Shown here in pieces: positions 21,086 through 28,695 of a stretch of DNA of 64,000 bases. The stretch is taken from positions 62,001 to 126,000 of the forward strand of contig NZ_RMVG01000013.1 of the NCBI RefSeq assembly GCF_003813865.1, in the 5' to 3' direction. The first letter of the stretch is position 1; every line of letters begins with the position of its first letter. Both the position numbers and the translations under genes were made by a program. The DNA is from Candidatus Pantoea deserta (GTDB taxonomy: Bacteria > Pseudomonadota > Gammaproteobacteria > Enterobacterales > Enterobacteriaceae). The notes under the pieces are model-generated. The model saw only the letters and a program-made list of their open reading frames with translations, was not told the origin of the DNA and searched no databases.

Positions 21086-21319
21086 TTAATCTGAATTCTT
21101 CATCAAGAAAAGGATCAGATCTTTAAGAATGGAAATTCCACCATAAAAACAAAAAAGAATCACCATAAATCGAGCAATCTCGTATGGTATAAATGCCATC
21201 CATCCATTAGGGAACAAATTAACAGAGGTTAACGCCATACCTGCCAGAAATATGCCCGGTATAATACAGGCTCCCTTAACCCTTTTTGCTCTACCATGTG
21301 CACGTTCCGATTCCGACAT
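21086..21319 (-). CDS. Small membrane protein, probable microcin immunity protein
   Basis: The product has 77 residues from MSESERAHGRAKRVKG, with GGGGAG five bases upstream of the ATG. A basic N-terminus is followed by two hydrophobic stretches (about 17-36 and 38-72), so it should sit in the inner membrane. I do not recognise a named family. Its size and membrane layout resemble microcin immunity proteins such as the one for microcin V. It overlaps the end of the microcin-like gene by 29 bases in another frame, which implies coupled translation. The immunity role is inferred from this arrangement only. Confidence 0.6.
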   Translation of the reverse strand: MSESERAHGRAKRVKGACIIPGIFLAGMALTSVNLFPNGWMAFIPYEIARFMVILFCFYGGISILKDLILFLMKNSD

Positions 21320-21632
21320 GATTACTCCCCGAACCGCCGCCATTGCCATTACCCCCAGAAAAACATTGCCCGGTGAAAGCCCCTAAGACAGCGCCCTTAA
21401 TTGCGTTAGGTAATGAAGGGGCTCCAGCTAAAGCGCCGGCAACAATACTAACGGCACAAGAATTATCTCTCAATATGGAAAGAAGATCTAACCCATTGGA
21501 CTGAGTGCCAACAAAACCGCCACCTTGACCACCATACGTGGGATGTCCTGTATTGAACGTATGGCTATTGAAGGATTCATAAGCACTGTTAGCATTTGCG
21601 CCCGCAACCATATTTAATTGCGCTCTACTCAA
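21291..21632 (-). CDS. Microcin-like bacteriocin precursor with double-glycine-type leader
   Basis: The precursor has 113 residues if translation starts at TTG (21632), preceded by AGGGGA; the frame offers no ATG or GTG upstream. The N-terminus LSRAQLNMVAGA has the spacing of a double-glycine leader (compare LTLNELDSVSGG of microcin V), so cleavage after GA near residue 12 is likely. The mature part is rich in Gly, Asn and Ser, with a hydrophobic core SIVAGALAGAPSLP...KGAVLGAFTGQ containing GxxxG-like spacing, three cysteines and a Gly/Ser-rich tail. The DNA is clearly richer in AT than its neighbours. No exporter (CvaA/CvaB type) is in the window. Family assignment is inferred. Confidence 0.6.
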   Translation of the reverse strand: MSRAQLNMVAGANANSAYESFNSHTFNTGHPTYGGQGGGFVGTQSNGLDLLSILRDNSCAVSIVAGALAGAPSLPNAIKGAVLGAFTGQCFSGGNGNGGGSGSNHVGIGTCTW

Positions 21633-22001
21633 AATTCCCCTATTTGAATCTCCTGAATGTGCTTTGTTGAAATCAAAACCGGCAGCGCTGCCTTTTTTAT
21701 ATCACCATCGTGTCTAGCGTTCAAAAAAAAATAATTAATTCAAAATAGCCAAATATCTATTTGAAAAAAAATAATAATTACCTGTGCTATTTCCTGACAA
21801 CCTCAAAAAATAACAATTATTTCCATTCATCTGGCAAAAAATGACAAAATATCGCGACATCAATCACATAAAAATAAAGAAATTTTGGATTTTTTTAAAG
21901 TTAACAATTTATTTACGTGGATTTTAGCTCTCGCCTGAGTAAGAGAACACTGCCCCCTCGCCGCTATTATGTCAATGACTCCGCCTCTCACTCCGCCATA
22001 A
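21633..22001. other. AT-rich control region of the microcin-like locus
   Basis: These bases separate the microcin-like gene from the phoH terminator. Much of 21700-21930 is strongly AT-rich, unlike the surrounding genome, and could hold the promoter and binding sites for silencers such as H-NS. The perfect palindrome GGCAGCGCTGCC at 21681-21692, followed by TTTTTT on the plus strand, may be an operator or a weak terminator. I found no supported gene. Confidence 0.5.
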
Positions 22002-22002
22002 A

Positions 22003-22026
22003 AAAACCCGGCTTGCGCCGGGTTTT
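22003..22026. terminator. Terminator after phoH
   Basis: AAAACCCGGC-TTGC-GCCGGGTTTT; a ten-pair stem with A/T flanks on both sides, 24 bases beyond the phoH stop on the minus strand. Confidence 0.85.
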
Positions 22027-22049
22027 GCTTGCTACACAGACCTACTCAA

Positions 22050-22838
22050 TCATCCATACGCATGCAGGGTGCGCTGACAAAGCGCCGAGCGCACACAGTC
22101 ATCTTTGCCGAAGCGTACAATGCCGACCATCTCGTCCTCTTCGAATCGCGCCAGCGCGTCCGCAAGACCGGAAGGCACCCCAGCGGGCAAGTCGCACTGG
22201 GTAATATCACCGTTAACAATCACCGTGACGTTTTCGCCAAGGCGCGTCAAAAACATTTTCATCTGAGCCGCGGTCACGTTTTGTGCCTCGTCGAGGATCA
22301 CCACCGCATTTTCGAAGGTACGACCGCGCATATAGGCGAAAGGCGCAATTTCGACCTTGCCGATTTCGGGTCGCAGACAGTACTGCATAAAGGAAGCGCC
22401 AAGACGTTTAACCAGAACGTCGTAGACCGGCCGGAAATACGGGGCGAATTTTTCTGAGATGTCCCCAGGCAGGAACCCCAGATCTTCATCGGCCTGTAAC
22501 ACCGGTCGTGTGACGATAATCCTGTCGATGTCCTTATGTATCAGGGCCTCTGCCGCTTTCGCGGCGCTGATCCAGGTTTTACCACATCCGGCCTCACCGG
22601 TTGCAAAGATCAGCTGTTTCGTTTCTATGGCCTGGAGATAGTGCGCCTGAGCGTCATTTCTGGCGGCGATCGGCGAACGGTCGCGAATATCACGCGCCAT
22701 CCCGATTGCATCCAGCCCACCCATCTGCACCAGCGAAGTGACCGATTCTTCTTCACGCTGACGATGACTACGAGAGTCATTACGAAGCACCCTTCTGGCT
22801 TCACGACGCGCTTTGATCACTGCTTTCTGTCTTCCCAT
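22050..22838 (-). CDS. phoH: PhoH family ATPase
   Basis: PhoH is a cytoplasmic ATP-binding protein induced by phosphate starvation in E. coli; its exact role is not settled. The 262-residue product starts at MGRQKAVIKARREA with AAGGTG upstream. It has Walker A GEAGCGKT (81-88) and Walker B ILDEAQN (181-187), an RNA-helicase-like P-loop core. It is nearly identical to the body of E. coli PhoH, whose annotated form is longer at the N-terminus; the bases upstream here do not encode that extension in frame. It lies next to efeB as in E. coli. Confidence 0.94.
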   Translation of the reverse strand: MGRQKAVIKARREARRVLRNDSRSHRQREEESVTSLVQMGGLDAIGMARDIRDRSPIAARNDAQAHYLQAIETKQLIFATGEAGCGKTWISAAKAAEALIHKDIDRIIVTRPVLQADEDLGFLPGDISEKFAPYFRPVYDVLVKRLGASFMQYCLRPEIGKVEIAPFAYMRGRTFENAVVILDEAQNVTAAQMKMFLTRLGENVTVIVNGDITQCDLPAGVPSGLADALARFEEDEMVGIVRFGKDDCVRSALCQRTLHAYG

Positions 22839-23311
22839 AGTCGCACCTTACAGTTGGTTTCATTTCCCGCGTTGGGCCGATGCCCGCCACGATTAACTGA
22901 ACGCTTTAGAGGTTTGATTGGCTTCCTTTTGAGCCATGACGTGCCGTTGATAAAGATGTGCTGCCGCACCGAGGCGCAACCGCACACCGGTAAAATGGAG
23001 GAAAGAAAACTATTTACGAAAGAAGAGGAAGCTGCCGAGGGTATCTTACCCCTCGCCGACGAGTGCGAAACTTGAAGTGAAACTTTTTGTCCTGTACAGG
23101 ACGTTCCCATGCGCGACTCCAGTCTGCTAACCAACACGCTTATCCATTAAACTGCACTAATTTTAACAGATTTGGCAACAATAATTTTACGCTTCGTCGA
23201 GGAAACAGACAATGACGCAGCGCAGGCCGTCAACCGCAAAGAGATTTATTATGGCGATCAACGGATTGCATTGTTCCCCCCGCGGAAAAAATATTTTTTA
23301 ATGGGGACAAA
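22839..23311. other. Intergenic region phoH / efeB
   Basis: About 470 bases. It holds the phoH promoter, the perfect 14-bp palindrome GTCCTGTACAGGAC (23089-23102), an open frame of 29 codons (23212-23301) and the efeB terminator. I saw no good PhoB box. Longer open frames on both strands here lack convincing starts and overlap phoH. Confidence 0.5.
23212..23301 (+). CDS. Possible small protein of 29 residues
   Basis: The ATG at 23212 is preceded by GAGGAAAC with ideal spacing (GAGGAAACAGACAATG). The frame runs MTQRRPSTAKRFIMAING and ends at TAA 23299-23301. The product is basic, without a membrane segment, and resembles nothing I know. A usable AT-rich promoter region lies at 23150-23190. 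It may be a real small protein, a leader peptide or chance. Confidence 0.3.
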   Translation: MTQRRPSTAKRFIMAINGLHCSPRGKNIF

Positions 23312-23314
23312 ATT

Positions 23315-23335
23315 ACGCCGCCATTGCGGCGGCGT
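23315..23335 (-). terminator. Terminator after efeB
   Basis: ACGCCGCC-N5-GGCGGCGT, eight pairs. On the minus strand it is followed by AATTTTGT. It lies nine bases beyond the efeB stop. Confidence 0.65.
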
Positions 23336-23343
23336 GAATCAAA

Positions 23344-24618
23344 TCAGGCTTCCAGCAGCGGCTGACCCAGATAGTGGCTGGCGTCAGGAACGCCCGGTAA
23401 AACAAAGAAGTAGCCGCCGCCAATCGGGCGGACATACTCCTCCAGCGCTTCGCCGTTGAGCCGTTTCTGTACGGTGATAAAGCCCTTTTCCAGATCGTGC
23501 TGATAACACACAAACAGCAGCCCCATATCCAGCTGCCCCGATGCGGTTACCCCCGCCGAATAGCTGTAGCCACGGCGCAGCATCAGGCTGCTCTCTGTCT
23601 CGCGTGTGCGCGGATTGGCGAGGCGAATGTGCGCATCAAGGGCGATCACCTCGCCGTTGGGATCGCTGCTGTAGTCCGGCTCATCGTGCTCGTGCCGCAT
23701 ACCAAGCGGCGCGCCGCTCAGCTTGTCACGCCCAAAAATGGTTTGCTGCTCCTTGAGAGGCGTGCGGTCCCACATCTCAACGCGAAAACGAATAATCCGT
23801 GCCGCCTGATAGCAGCCATTGCGCGCCCACGCTGGTTCCTGCTGATCCGCCGTAACCCATAGCAGTTTGTCCATCAGCGCCTTGTTCTGGGTATCAGGAT
23901 TAGCCGTGCCGTCCTTAAAGCCCAGCAGATTGATCGGCGTCTCTTTACCCCGGCTGCGCGCGGCGTGATCGGCGATAAAGCCCTCGCGTCGCCAGCGTAC
24001 GCCAAGCAGATCGGGCGTGTGTTTGACGATGTCGCGCAGCGCGTGAATGACCGTATCCTGCGTATTGGCGCAGATTTGCAGCAGCAGATCGCCGTGACAC
24101 TGCGCCGCATCCAGCGAATCGTTGGGAAAACGCGTCATGTTCTGTAGCCGCTTCGGCTTCAGCGCCTGAAGGCCAAAACGGTCATCAAACAGCGCTGCGC
24201 CCACCGACACGGTAATGGTGAGATTATCCGGCGCGATATCCGCGCCCAGAATACCCGAATCCATCGGCGGCAGCTGCGGGTTGGCAACAGACGGCGCGGG
24301 TCCGCCTGTTGTCAGAAAGGCGATGCGCGCGGTAAGCAGTTGAAACAGACGCACCAGCCCGGCTTTATCGCTGGCCAGCACATCAAACGCCACCAGCATC
24401 ATCGATGCCTGCTGCGGTGTGATAATGCCGGCCTGATGCTGACCGTAAAAAGGTTGCACCTGCTGACGCGCATCGGGCGCCACCGTTCCGGGCGCGAAAC
24501 TGTCAGCCGAGGCATGAAACGGACAACCGCCGCTCAGGGCGGCCGCGCCGCCCAGCATACCTAATCCCTTTAACAGGCGTCGCCGCGCAGGCTGCGCCTC
24601 GTCCCGTGGGTTACTCAT
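23344..24618 (-). CDS. efeB: Deferrochelatase/peroxidase EfeB
   Basis: EfeB is a periplasmic DyP-type heme peroxidase, the third member of the EfeUOB ferrous-iron system, and can release iron from heme. It has 424 residues (E. coli 423). A twin-arginine signal is present, RRRLLK at 12-17 followed by a hydrophobic stretch, so it is exported folded by Tat. The DyP signature GFKDG is at 233-237 with the catalytic Asp236. It follows efeO after one base and is the last gene of the operon. Confidence 0.95.
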   Translation of the reverse strand: MSNPRDEAQPARRRLLKGLGMLGGAAALSGGCPFHASADSFAPGTVAPDARQQVQPFYGQHQAGIITPQQASMMLVAFDVLASDKAGLVRLFQLLTARIAFLTTGGPAPSVANPQLPPMDSGILGADIAPDNLTITVSVGAALFDDRFGLQALKPKRLQNMTRFPNDSLDAAQCHGDLLLQICANTQDTVIHALRDIVKHTPDLLGVRWRREGFIADHAARSRGKETPINLLGFKDGTANPDTQNKALMDKLLWVTADQQEPAWARNGCYQAARIIRFRVEMWDRTPLKEQQTIFGRDKLSGAPLGMRHEHDEPDYSSDPNGEVIALDAHIRLANPRTRETESSLMLRRGYSYSAGVTASGQLDMGLLFVCYQHDLEKGFITVQKRLNGEALEEYVRPIGGGYFFVLPGVPDASHYLGQPLLEA

Positions 24619-24619
24619 A

Positions 24620-25741
24620 TCAATCCAGTCCTAACGTGCCGCGCAGCATTGAGAGATCTTCCGCCAGCGCGGTAATCGGGCCTTTAAGCGCATTACGATC
24701 CGCGCTGGTCAGCTTTTCGTAGGAAGCGAATCCCTCCCCGATGCGATATTTAGCAAGAATGGCGTCCACTTTTTTAAAGTTGGCATCGATCTTCGTCAGC
24801 AGCTGCGGGTTTGCCTGCTGAAGCTGAGGGCGCAGCAGCTCTACAATCTTCTGCGCGCCGTCGATGTTCGCCTGGAAGTCCCACAGATCGGTACGGCTGT
24901 AGCGATCCTCTTCGCCGGAAATTTTGCTGGAAGCCACCTCTTCAATCAGGCCTGCTGCGCCGCCCACCACTTTTACCGGCGGGAAGGCCAGTTCGCTGAT
25001 ACGCGTTTGCAGCTCCTGCACATCGCGGTTGAGCTGGGTTGCGTAGCCTTCCATGCCTTTGGTGTTGTTGTCGCCGAACAGGGCTTTCTCAAGGCGATGG
25101 AAACCGGTGAATTTGGGATCTTCCGCCTTCTGCTCGTAATCATCCTCACGCGCATCAATGCTGCCGTCGAGGTCGGAGAAGAGTTCAGCGATAGGTTCAA
25201 TGCGCTCGTAGTGCTGGCGCGTCGGCGCGTAGAGCGCCTTGGCTTTTTCAATGTCGCCCGCTTTCACCGCATGGGTAAAGGCCTCCGTTCCCGCCACCAG
25301 CTGCGCGACTTCCTGCATAACGTAAGCTTTATAGTCCGTAATCGGGCCAGCGAGCGTCATAATGCCGGGCTTATCGCTTTTAGCGGCTGATGCACCGTCG
25401 CCTGCAACCGTGAGTTTGCCCTTTGGATTGCTCAGCAGGCCGCAGGTCATCTCATACTCGCCCGCCTCAAGATTCGCGGTCAGCTTCTGGCTGAAGCCCG
25501 GCGCGATATTCTCGCGCTCTTCCACCACCAGCACGCCCTTGAGAATTTCCCACTCCAGCGCTTTCTGACTGCTGTTTTTAATCAGGAACTGCGTTTTGCC
25601 CGGTTTAACCGTCAGCTGCATCGGCTCACACTGTTTGTCCGTAACGTTAATGCTGACCTGCGGAATATCGGCAGCCGCAGCGGTTGCCGACAGCGTCAGC
25701 AGAGAAGCCAGCAGCGTGGTGCGGCGAAAGCGAATCGTCAT
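24620..25741 (-). CDS. efeO: Iron uptake periplasmic protein EfeO
   Basis: EfeO is the periplasmic partner of the EfeU permease. From [15 protein letters not shown] it has 373 residues (E. coli 375). A Sec signal peptide ends near AAAA-DIP (residue 24). A cupredoxin-like domain (about 28-112) is followed by an M75-type helical domain with the metal motif HRLE at 215-218. The open frame runs 59 codons upstream into efeU, but those codons do not match EfeO. The spacing to efeU and efeB shows an operon. Confidence 0.95.
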   Translation of the reverse strand: MTIRFRRTTLLASLLTLSATAAAADIPQVSINVTDKQCEPMQLTVKPGKTQFLIKNSSQKALEWEILKGVLVVEERENIAPGFSQKLTANLEAGEYEMTCGLLSNPKGKLTVAGDGASAAKSDKPGIMTLAGPITDYKAYVMQEVAQLVAGTEAFTHAVKAGDIEKAKALYAPTRQHYERIEPIAELFSDLDGSIDAREDDYEQKAEDPKFTGFHRLEKALFGDNNTKGMEGYATQLNRDVQELQTRISELAFPPVKVVGGAAGLIEEVASSKISGEEDRYSRTDLWDFQANIDGAQKIVELLRPQLQQANPQLLTKIDANFKKVDAILAKYRIGEGFASYEKLTSADRNALKGPITALAEDLSMLRGTLGLD

Positions 25742-25754
25742 AATGGTGTCCCTG

Positions 25755-26579
25755 TTACATAGAGAGTTGGCGCGTCGGGCGCGCAGGCATAACAAACAGC
25801 AGCAGTGCCGGGATAAGATAGAGGCAATAGACCGTGACTTCGCTGACGCTTGGCGTCTCCTGATAGCCCAGTACGCCCTCCAGCAGCGTGCCAAACAGCG
25901 AATGGGTAGAGAGCACATTGCTCAGGTCAAAGGCAATCTGCTGAAAATGATTCCAGAGTCCGGCTTCATGGAAAGCGCGGATCGCGCCCGCCGCCAGTCC
26001 GGCGGCGACAAAAAGAATAAACAGGCTGGTCCAGCGGAAAAAGTGCGCCATATTGAGCCGCACGCCCCCCCAGTAAAGCAGCATGCCCAGCGCCACGGCG
26101 GTCGCCAGTCCCAGCACGGCGCCGACGGGCGGCGCATAGCCGACATCCTGCGTAAAGGCGGCCAGCAAAAAGAACACCGACTCCAGCCCTTCACGCGCCA
26201 CGGCAAGGAAGACCATCACCACCAGCGCCAGTCCGCCGCGACCGGAACGACTGAGCGCCTGATCGACGGCCTGCTCCAGCTGCACGCGAATATTGCGCGC
26301 CACTTTGCGCATCCAGAACACCATGGAGGTCAGAATCGCCACGGCGATCACCGCCACAATGCCTTCAAACAGCTCTTGCTGCTTCTGCGGAAACTCGCCG
26401 GTGGTCTGGTTGATAAAAACGCCGAGGGCAAGGCAGAGCGCGGCGGCGATAAAAACCCCCGCCCACAGCGCAGGAAACCACTGCGTTCGTCCGGTGCGCT
26501 TCAGGTAACTGGCGATAAGACTGACGATGAGCGCTGCTTCAAGACCTTCGCGCAGCATAATAAGAAAGGGAACAAACAT
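25755..26579 (-). CDS. efeU: Ferrous iron permease EfeU (intact)
   Basis: EfeU is an inner-membrane iron permease of the Ftr1/OFeT family. It has 274 residues and about seven hydrophobic segments. Both family iron motifs are present, REGLE at 10-14 and REGLE at 129-133. E. coli K-12 efeU is broken by a frameshift; this copy is complete. It is the first gene of efeUOB and has a strong Fur box 61-79 bases upstream of its start. Confidence 0.95.
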   Translation of the reverse strand: MFVPFLIMLREGLEAALIVSLIASYLKRTGRTQWFPALWAGVFIAAALCLALGVFINQTTGEFPQKQQELFEGIVAVIAVAILTSMVFWMRKVARNIRVQLEQAVDQALSRSGRGGLALVVMVFLAVAREGLESVFFLLAAFTQDVGYAPPVGAVLGLATAVALGMLLYWGGVRLNMAHFFRWTSLFILFVAAGLAAGAIRAFHEAGLWNHFQQIAFDLSNVLSTHSLFGTLLEGVLGYQETPSVSEVTVYCLYLIPALLLFVMPARPTRQLSM

Positions 26580-26639
26580 CGCCGACCTCTTGAATGTTAA
26601 GCAGCGTCAATCACGGGTAAAGTTAAGTAAAATACGAAC

Positions 26640-26658
26640 GATACCGATTATCATTATC
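26640..26658 (-). promoter_or_regulatory. Fur box of efeUOB
   Basis: GATACCGATTATCATTATC matches the 19-bp Fur consensus GATAATGATAATCATTATC at 16 positions. It lies upstream of efeU, so the operon should be repressed when iron is plentiful. Confidence 0.85.
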
Positions 26659-26711
26659 GCCAGTTAAAAAACAAGTAATCTGTGGAAATTATTTCACGTC
26701 AATTTCGGCAT

Positions 26712-26744
26712 AAAAAAAGCCCGCTTTCGAGGATAAAAGCGGGC
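26712..26744 (-). terminator. Terminator after putP
   Basis: GCCCGCTTT and AAAGCGGGC pair over an eight-base loop; on the minus strand a run of seven T follows. It lies 18 bases beyond the putP stop. Confidence 0.85.
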
Positions 26745-26761
26745 CTGATAGCTTAACGCGT

Positions 26762-28246
26762 TTATTTTGTTAAATATTCCGCTTCAGCGGCGTCAAAGCG
26801 CTGCTGCGCTGCGGCAGACGGCTCACGGCCAAGCAGACTGAACACGATAATCGCGATGCTGGCGAAAGCGAAGCCAGGGATGATTTCATAGAGATCCAGC
26901 CAGCCATACTGCTTCCAGATAAGCACGGTGGCCGCGCCGATAATCATGCCCGCCAGCGCGCCGTTGCGCGTCATACGCTTCCAGCAGACACCAAACAGCA
27001 CCACTGGTCCGAAAGCGGCGCCAAAACCGGCCCAGGCGTAGCTCACCAGTCCCAGCACGCGGTTATCCGGATTCGAGGCCAGCGCAATAGAAACCAGCGC
27101 CACCAGCAGCACCATAGCGCGACCAAACCAGACCAGCTCAGTCTGGCTGGCGTTTTTGCGCAGGAAGCCCTTATAGAGATCCTCAGTGAGTGCGCTGGAG
27201 CAGACCAGTAGCTGACAGCTCAGCGTTGACATCACTGCCGCCAGGATAGCCGACAGCAGAATCCCGGCGATCCAGGGGTTAAACAGAATACGCGCCAGCT
27301 CGATAAACACGCGCTCGCCGTTACCGCTGACCCCAGCCGCCTGTTCCGGGTGATTCTGGAAGTAGGCGATGCCAAAGAAGCCGACTGCGACCGCGCCCGC
27401 CAGACACAACACCATCCACGCCATGCCGATACGGCGCGCGGTACGGATTGAGCGGTGAGAATCGGCGGCCATAAAGCGCGCCAGAATATGCGGCTGACCA
27501 AAATAGCCCAGCCCCCAGCCAAGCAGCGAAATCACCGCGACGAAGTTCAGCCCCTTCAGCATATTGAGGTTCTCAAGACTTTTCGCTTCGATGACCGCCA
27601 GCGAGTCATTCAGCCCGCCGACCGCGACAATCACGATCACCGGCGTCAGGATCAGGGCAAAAATCATCAGGCTGGCCTGCACGGTATCGGTCCAGCTCAC
27701 CGCCAGGAAACCGCCTACCAGCGTATAGAGAATGGTGGCCGCCGCCCCGGCCCACAGCGCCGTTTCGTAGCTCATGCCAAAGGTGCTTTCGAACAGTCGC
27801 GCGCCCGCCACTACGCCCGACGCGCAGTAGATGGTGAAGAAGATCAGGATAACCAGCGCGGAGATCACGCGCAGAATTTTACTTTTGTCTTCGAAGCGGC
27901 TGGTAAAGAAGTCCGGCAGGGTTAAGGCATTATCATGATGCTCGGTCTGTACGCGCAGACGTCCCGCCACAATCTTCCAGTTCAGCCAGGCGCCAATGGT
28001 CAGGCCAATGGCGATCCAGCTTTCAGAAATACCAGAGAGGAAAATCGCGCCGGGCAGGCCCATCAGCAGCCAGCCGCTCATATCTGACGCGCCCGCTGAA
28101 AGCGCGGTGACTACACTGCCGAGACTACGTCCACCCAGAATATAATCATCGAAATTCTTCGTAGAACGGTAAGCCACAAACCCTATTAGCACCATCCCAA
28201 GGATATAAATTACAAACGTCACCAGCATTGGTGTGCTTACACTCAT
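26762..28246 (-). CDS. putP: Sodium/proline symporter
   Basis: PutP is the high-affinity Na+/proline symporter of the SSS family in the inner membrane. From MSVSTPMLVTFVIYILGM, with GGAGAG upstream, it has 494 residues (E. coli 502) and about 13 membrane segments. Conserved segments such as GASDMSGWLLMGLPGA, WTDTVQASLM and the C-terminal ALAGMIIGA are present. It is divergent from putA, and the shared control region carries PutA operator motifs. Confidence 0.96.
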   Translation of the reverse strand: MSVSTPMLVTFVIYILGMVLIGFVAYRSTKNFDDYILGGRSLGSVVTALSAGASDMSGWLLMGLPGAIFLSGISESWIAIGLTIGAWLNWKIVAGRLRVQTEHHDNALTLPDFFTSRFEDKSKILRVISALVILIFFTIYCASGVVAGARLFESTFGMSYETALWAGAAATILYTLVGGFLAVSWTDTVQASLMIFALILTPVIVIVAVGGLNDSLAVIEAKSLENLNMLKGLNFVAVISLLGWGLGYFGQPHILARFMAADSHRSIRTARRIGMAWMVLCLAGAVAVGFFGIAYFQNHPEQAAGVSGNGERVFIELARILFNPWIAGILLSAILAAVMSTLSCQLLVCSSALTEDLYKGFLRKNASQTELVWFGRAMVLLVALVSIALASNPDNRVLGLVSYAWAGFGAAFGPVVLFGVCWKRMTRNGALAGMIIGAATVLIWKQYGWLDLYEIIPGFAFASIAIIVFSLLGREPSAAAQQRFDAAEAEYLTK

Positions 28247-28454
28247 TCGTCTCTCCACTTTATAATTGATTTCCCAAGAGAAACCGTACCCTGCTGCCTT
28301 ACCGGAACGGGGTAAAGCAACAGTTTTTTTTCATATTCAGGCGCTCGACATTTCCTGAGGCGCGGTATCCTGCCGGAAAGGTGCGGCGCGCACAATGGAT
28401 TTAACACAAGCATCACAGCGATTTCACCTGTTAATGGCTAAATTTTGTCAACAG

Positions 28455-28641
28455 GTTGCACTCGCTCACAGTTCACAAGTTGCACCTCCGCAAACCCTCC
28501 TGAATGCAGCAAGTTAGCGCTATGACATTCTGGCGAGATTCTTGCAGCAAGTTCCATGCCGTCTTTTTTATCGTTAACAAATTAATCATTAAAAAGGCTG
28601 CAACACGGGTCACACTTAACACGGTTGCACAAAGTTGCAAC
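28455..28641. promoter_or_regulatory. putP/putA control region with PutA operators
   Basis: Copies of the PutA recognition motif GTTGCA occur at 28455-28460, 28479-28484, 28624-28629 and 28634-28639, and in reverse (TGCAAC) at 28599-28604 and 28636-28641. They lie in two groups, one nearer putP and one just before putA. In the absence of proline PutA binds such sites and represses both genes. The rest of 28247-28695 holds the two promoters and no gene. Confidence 0.8.
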
Positions 28642-28695
28642 ATCAGTAATAGTGCTGCCCACGCAGTAAGATACCGACACAGGAGCAGAGACGTC

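Noticed and set aside
21700..21930. Fur box before the microcin-like gene
   Set aside because: AT-rich sequence gives partial matches by chance; none reaches a convincing 19-bp match.
22536..23075. Plus-strand frame of 179 codons over the phoH start and upstream region
   Set aside because: Overlaps phoH antisense, no good ribosome site, no resemblance to known proteins.
22817..23137. Minus-strand frame of 106 codons upstream of phoH, considered as a longer phoH N-terminus
   Set aside because: It is in a different frame from phoH and does not match the E. coli extension.
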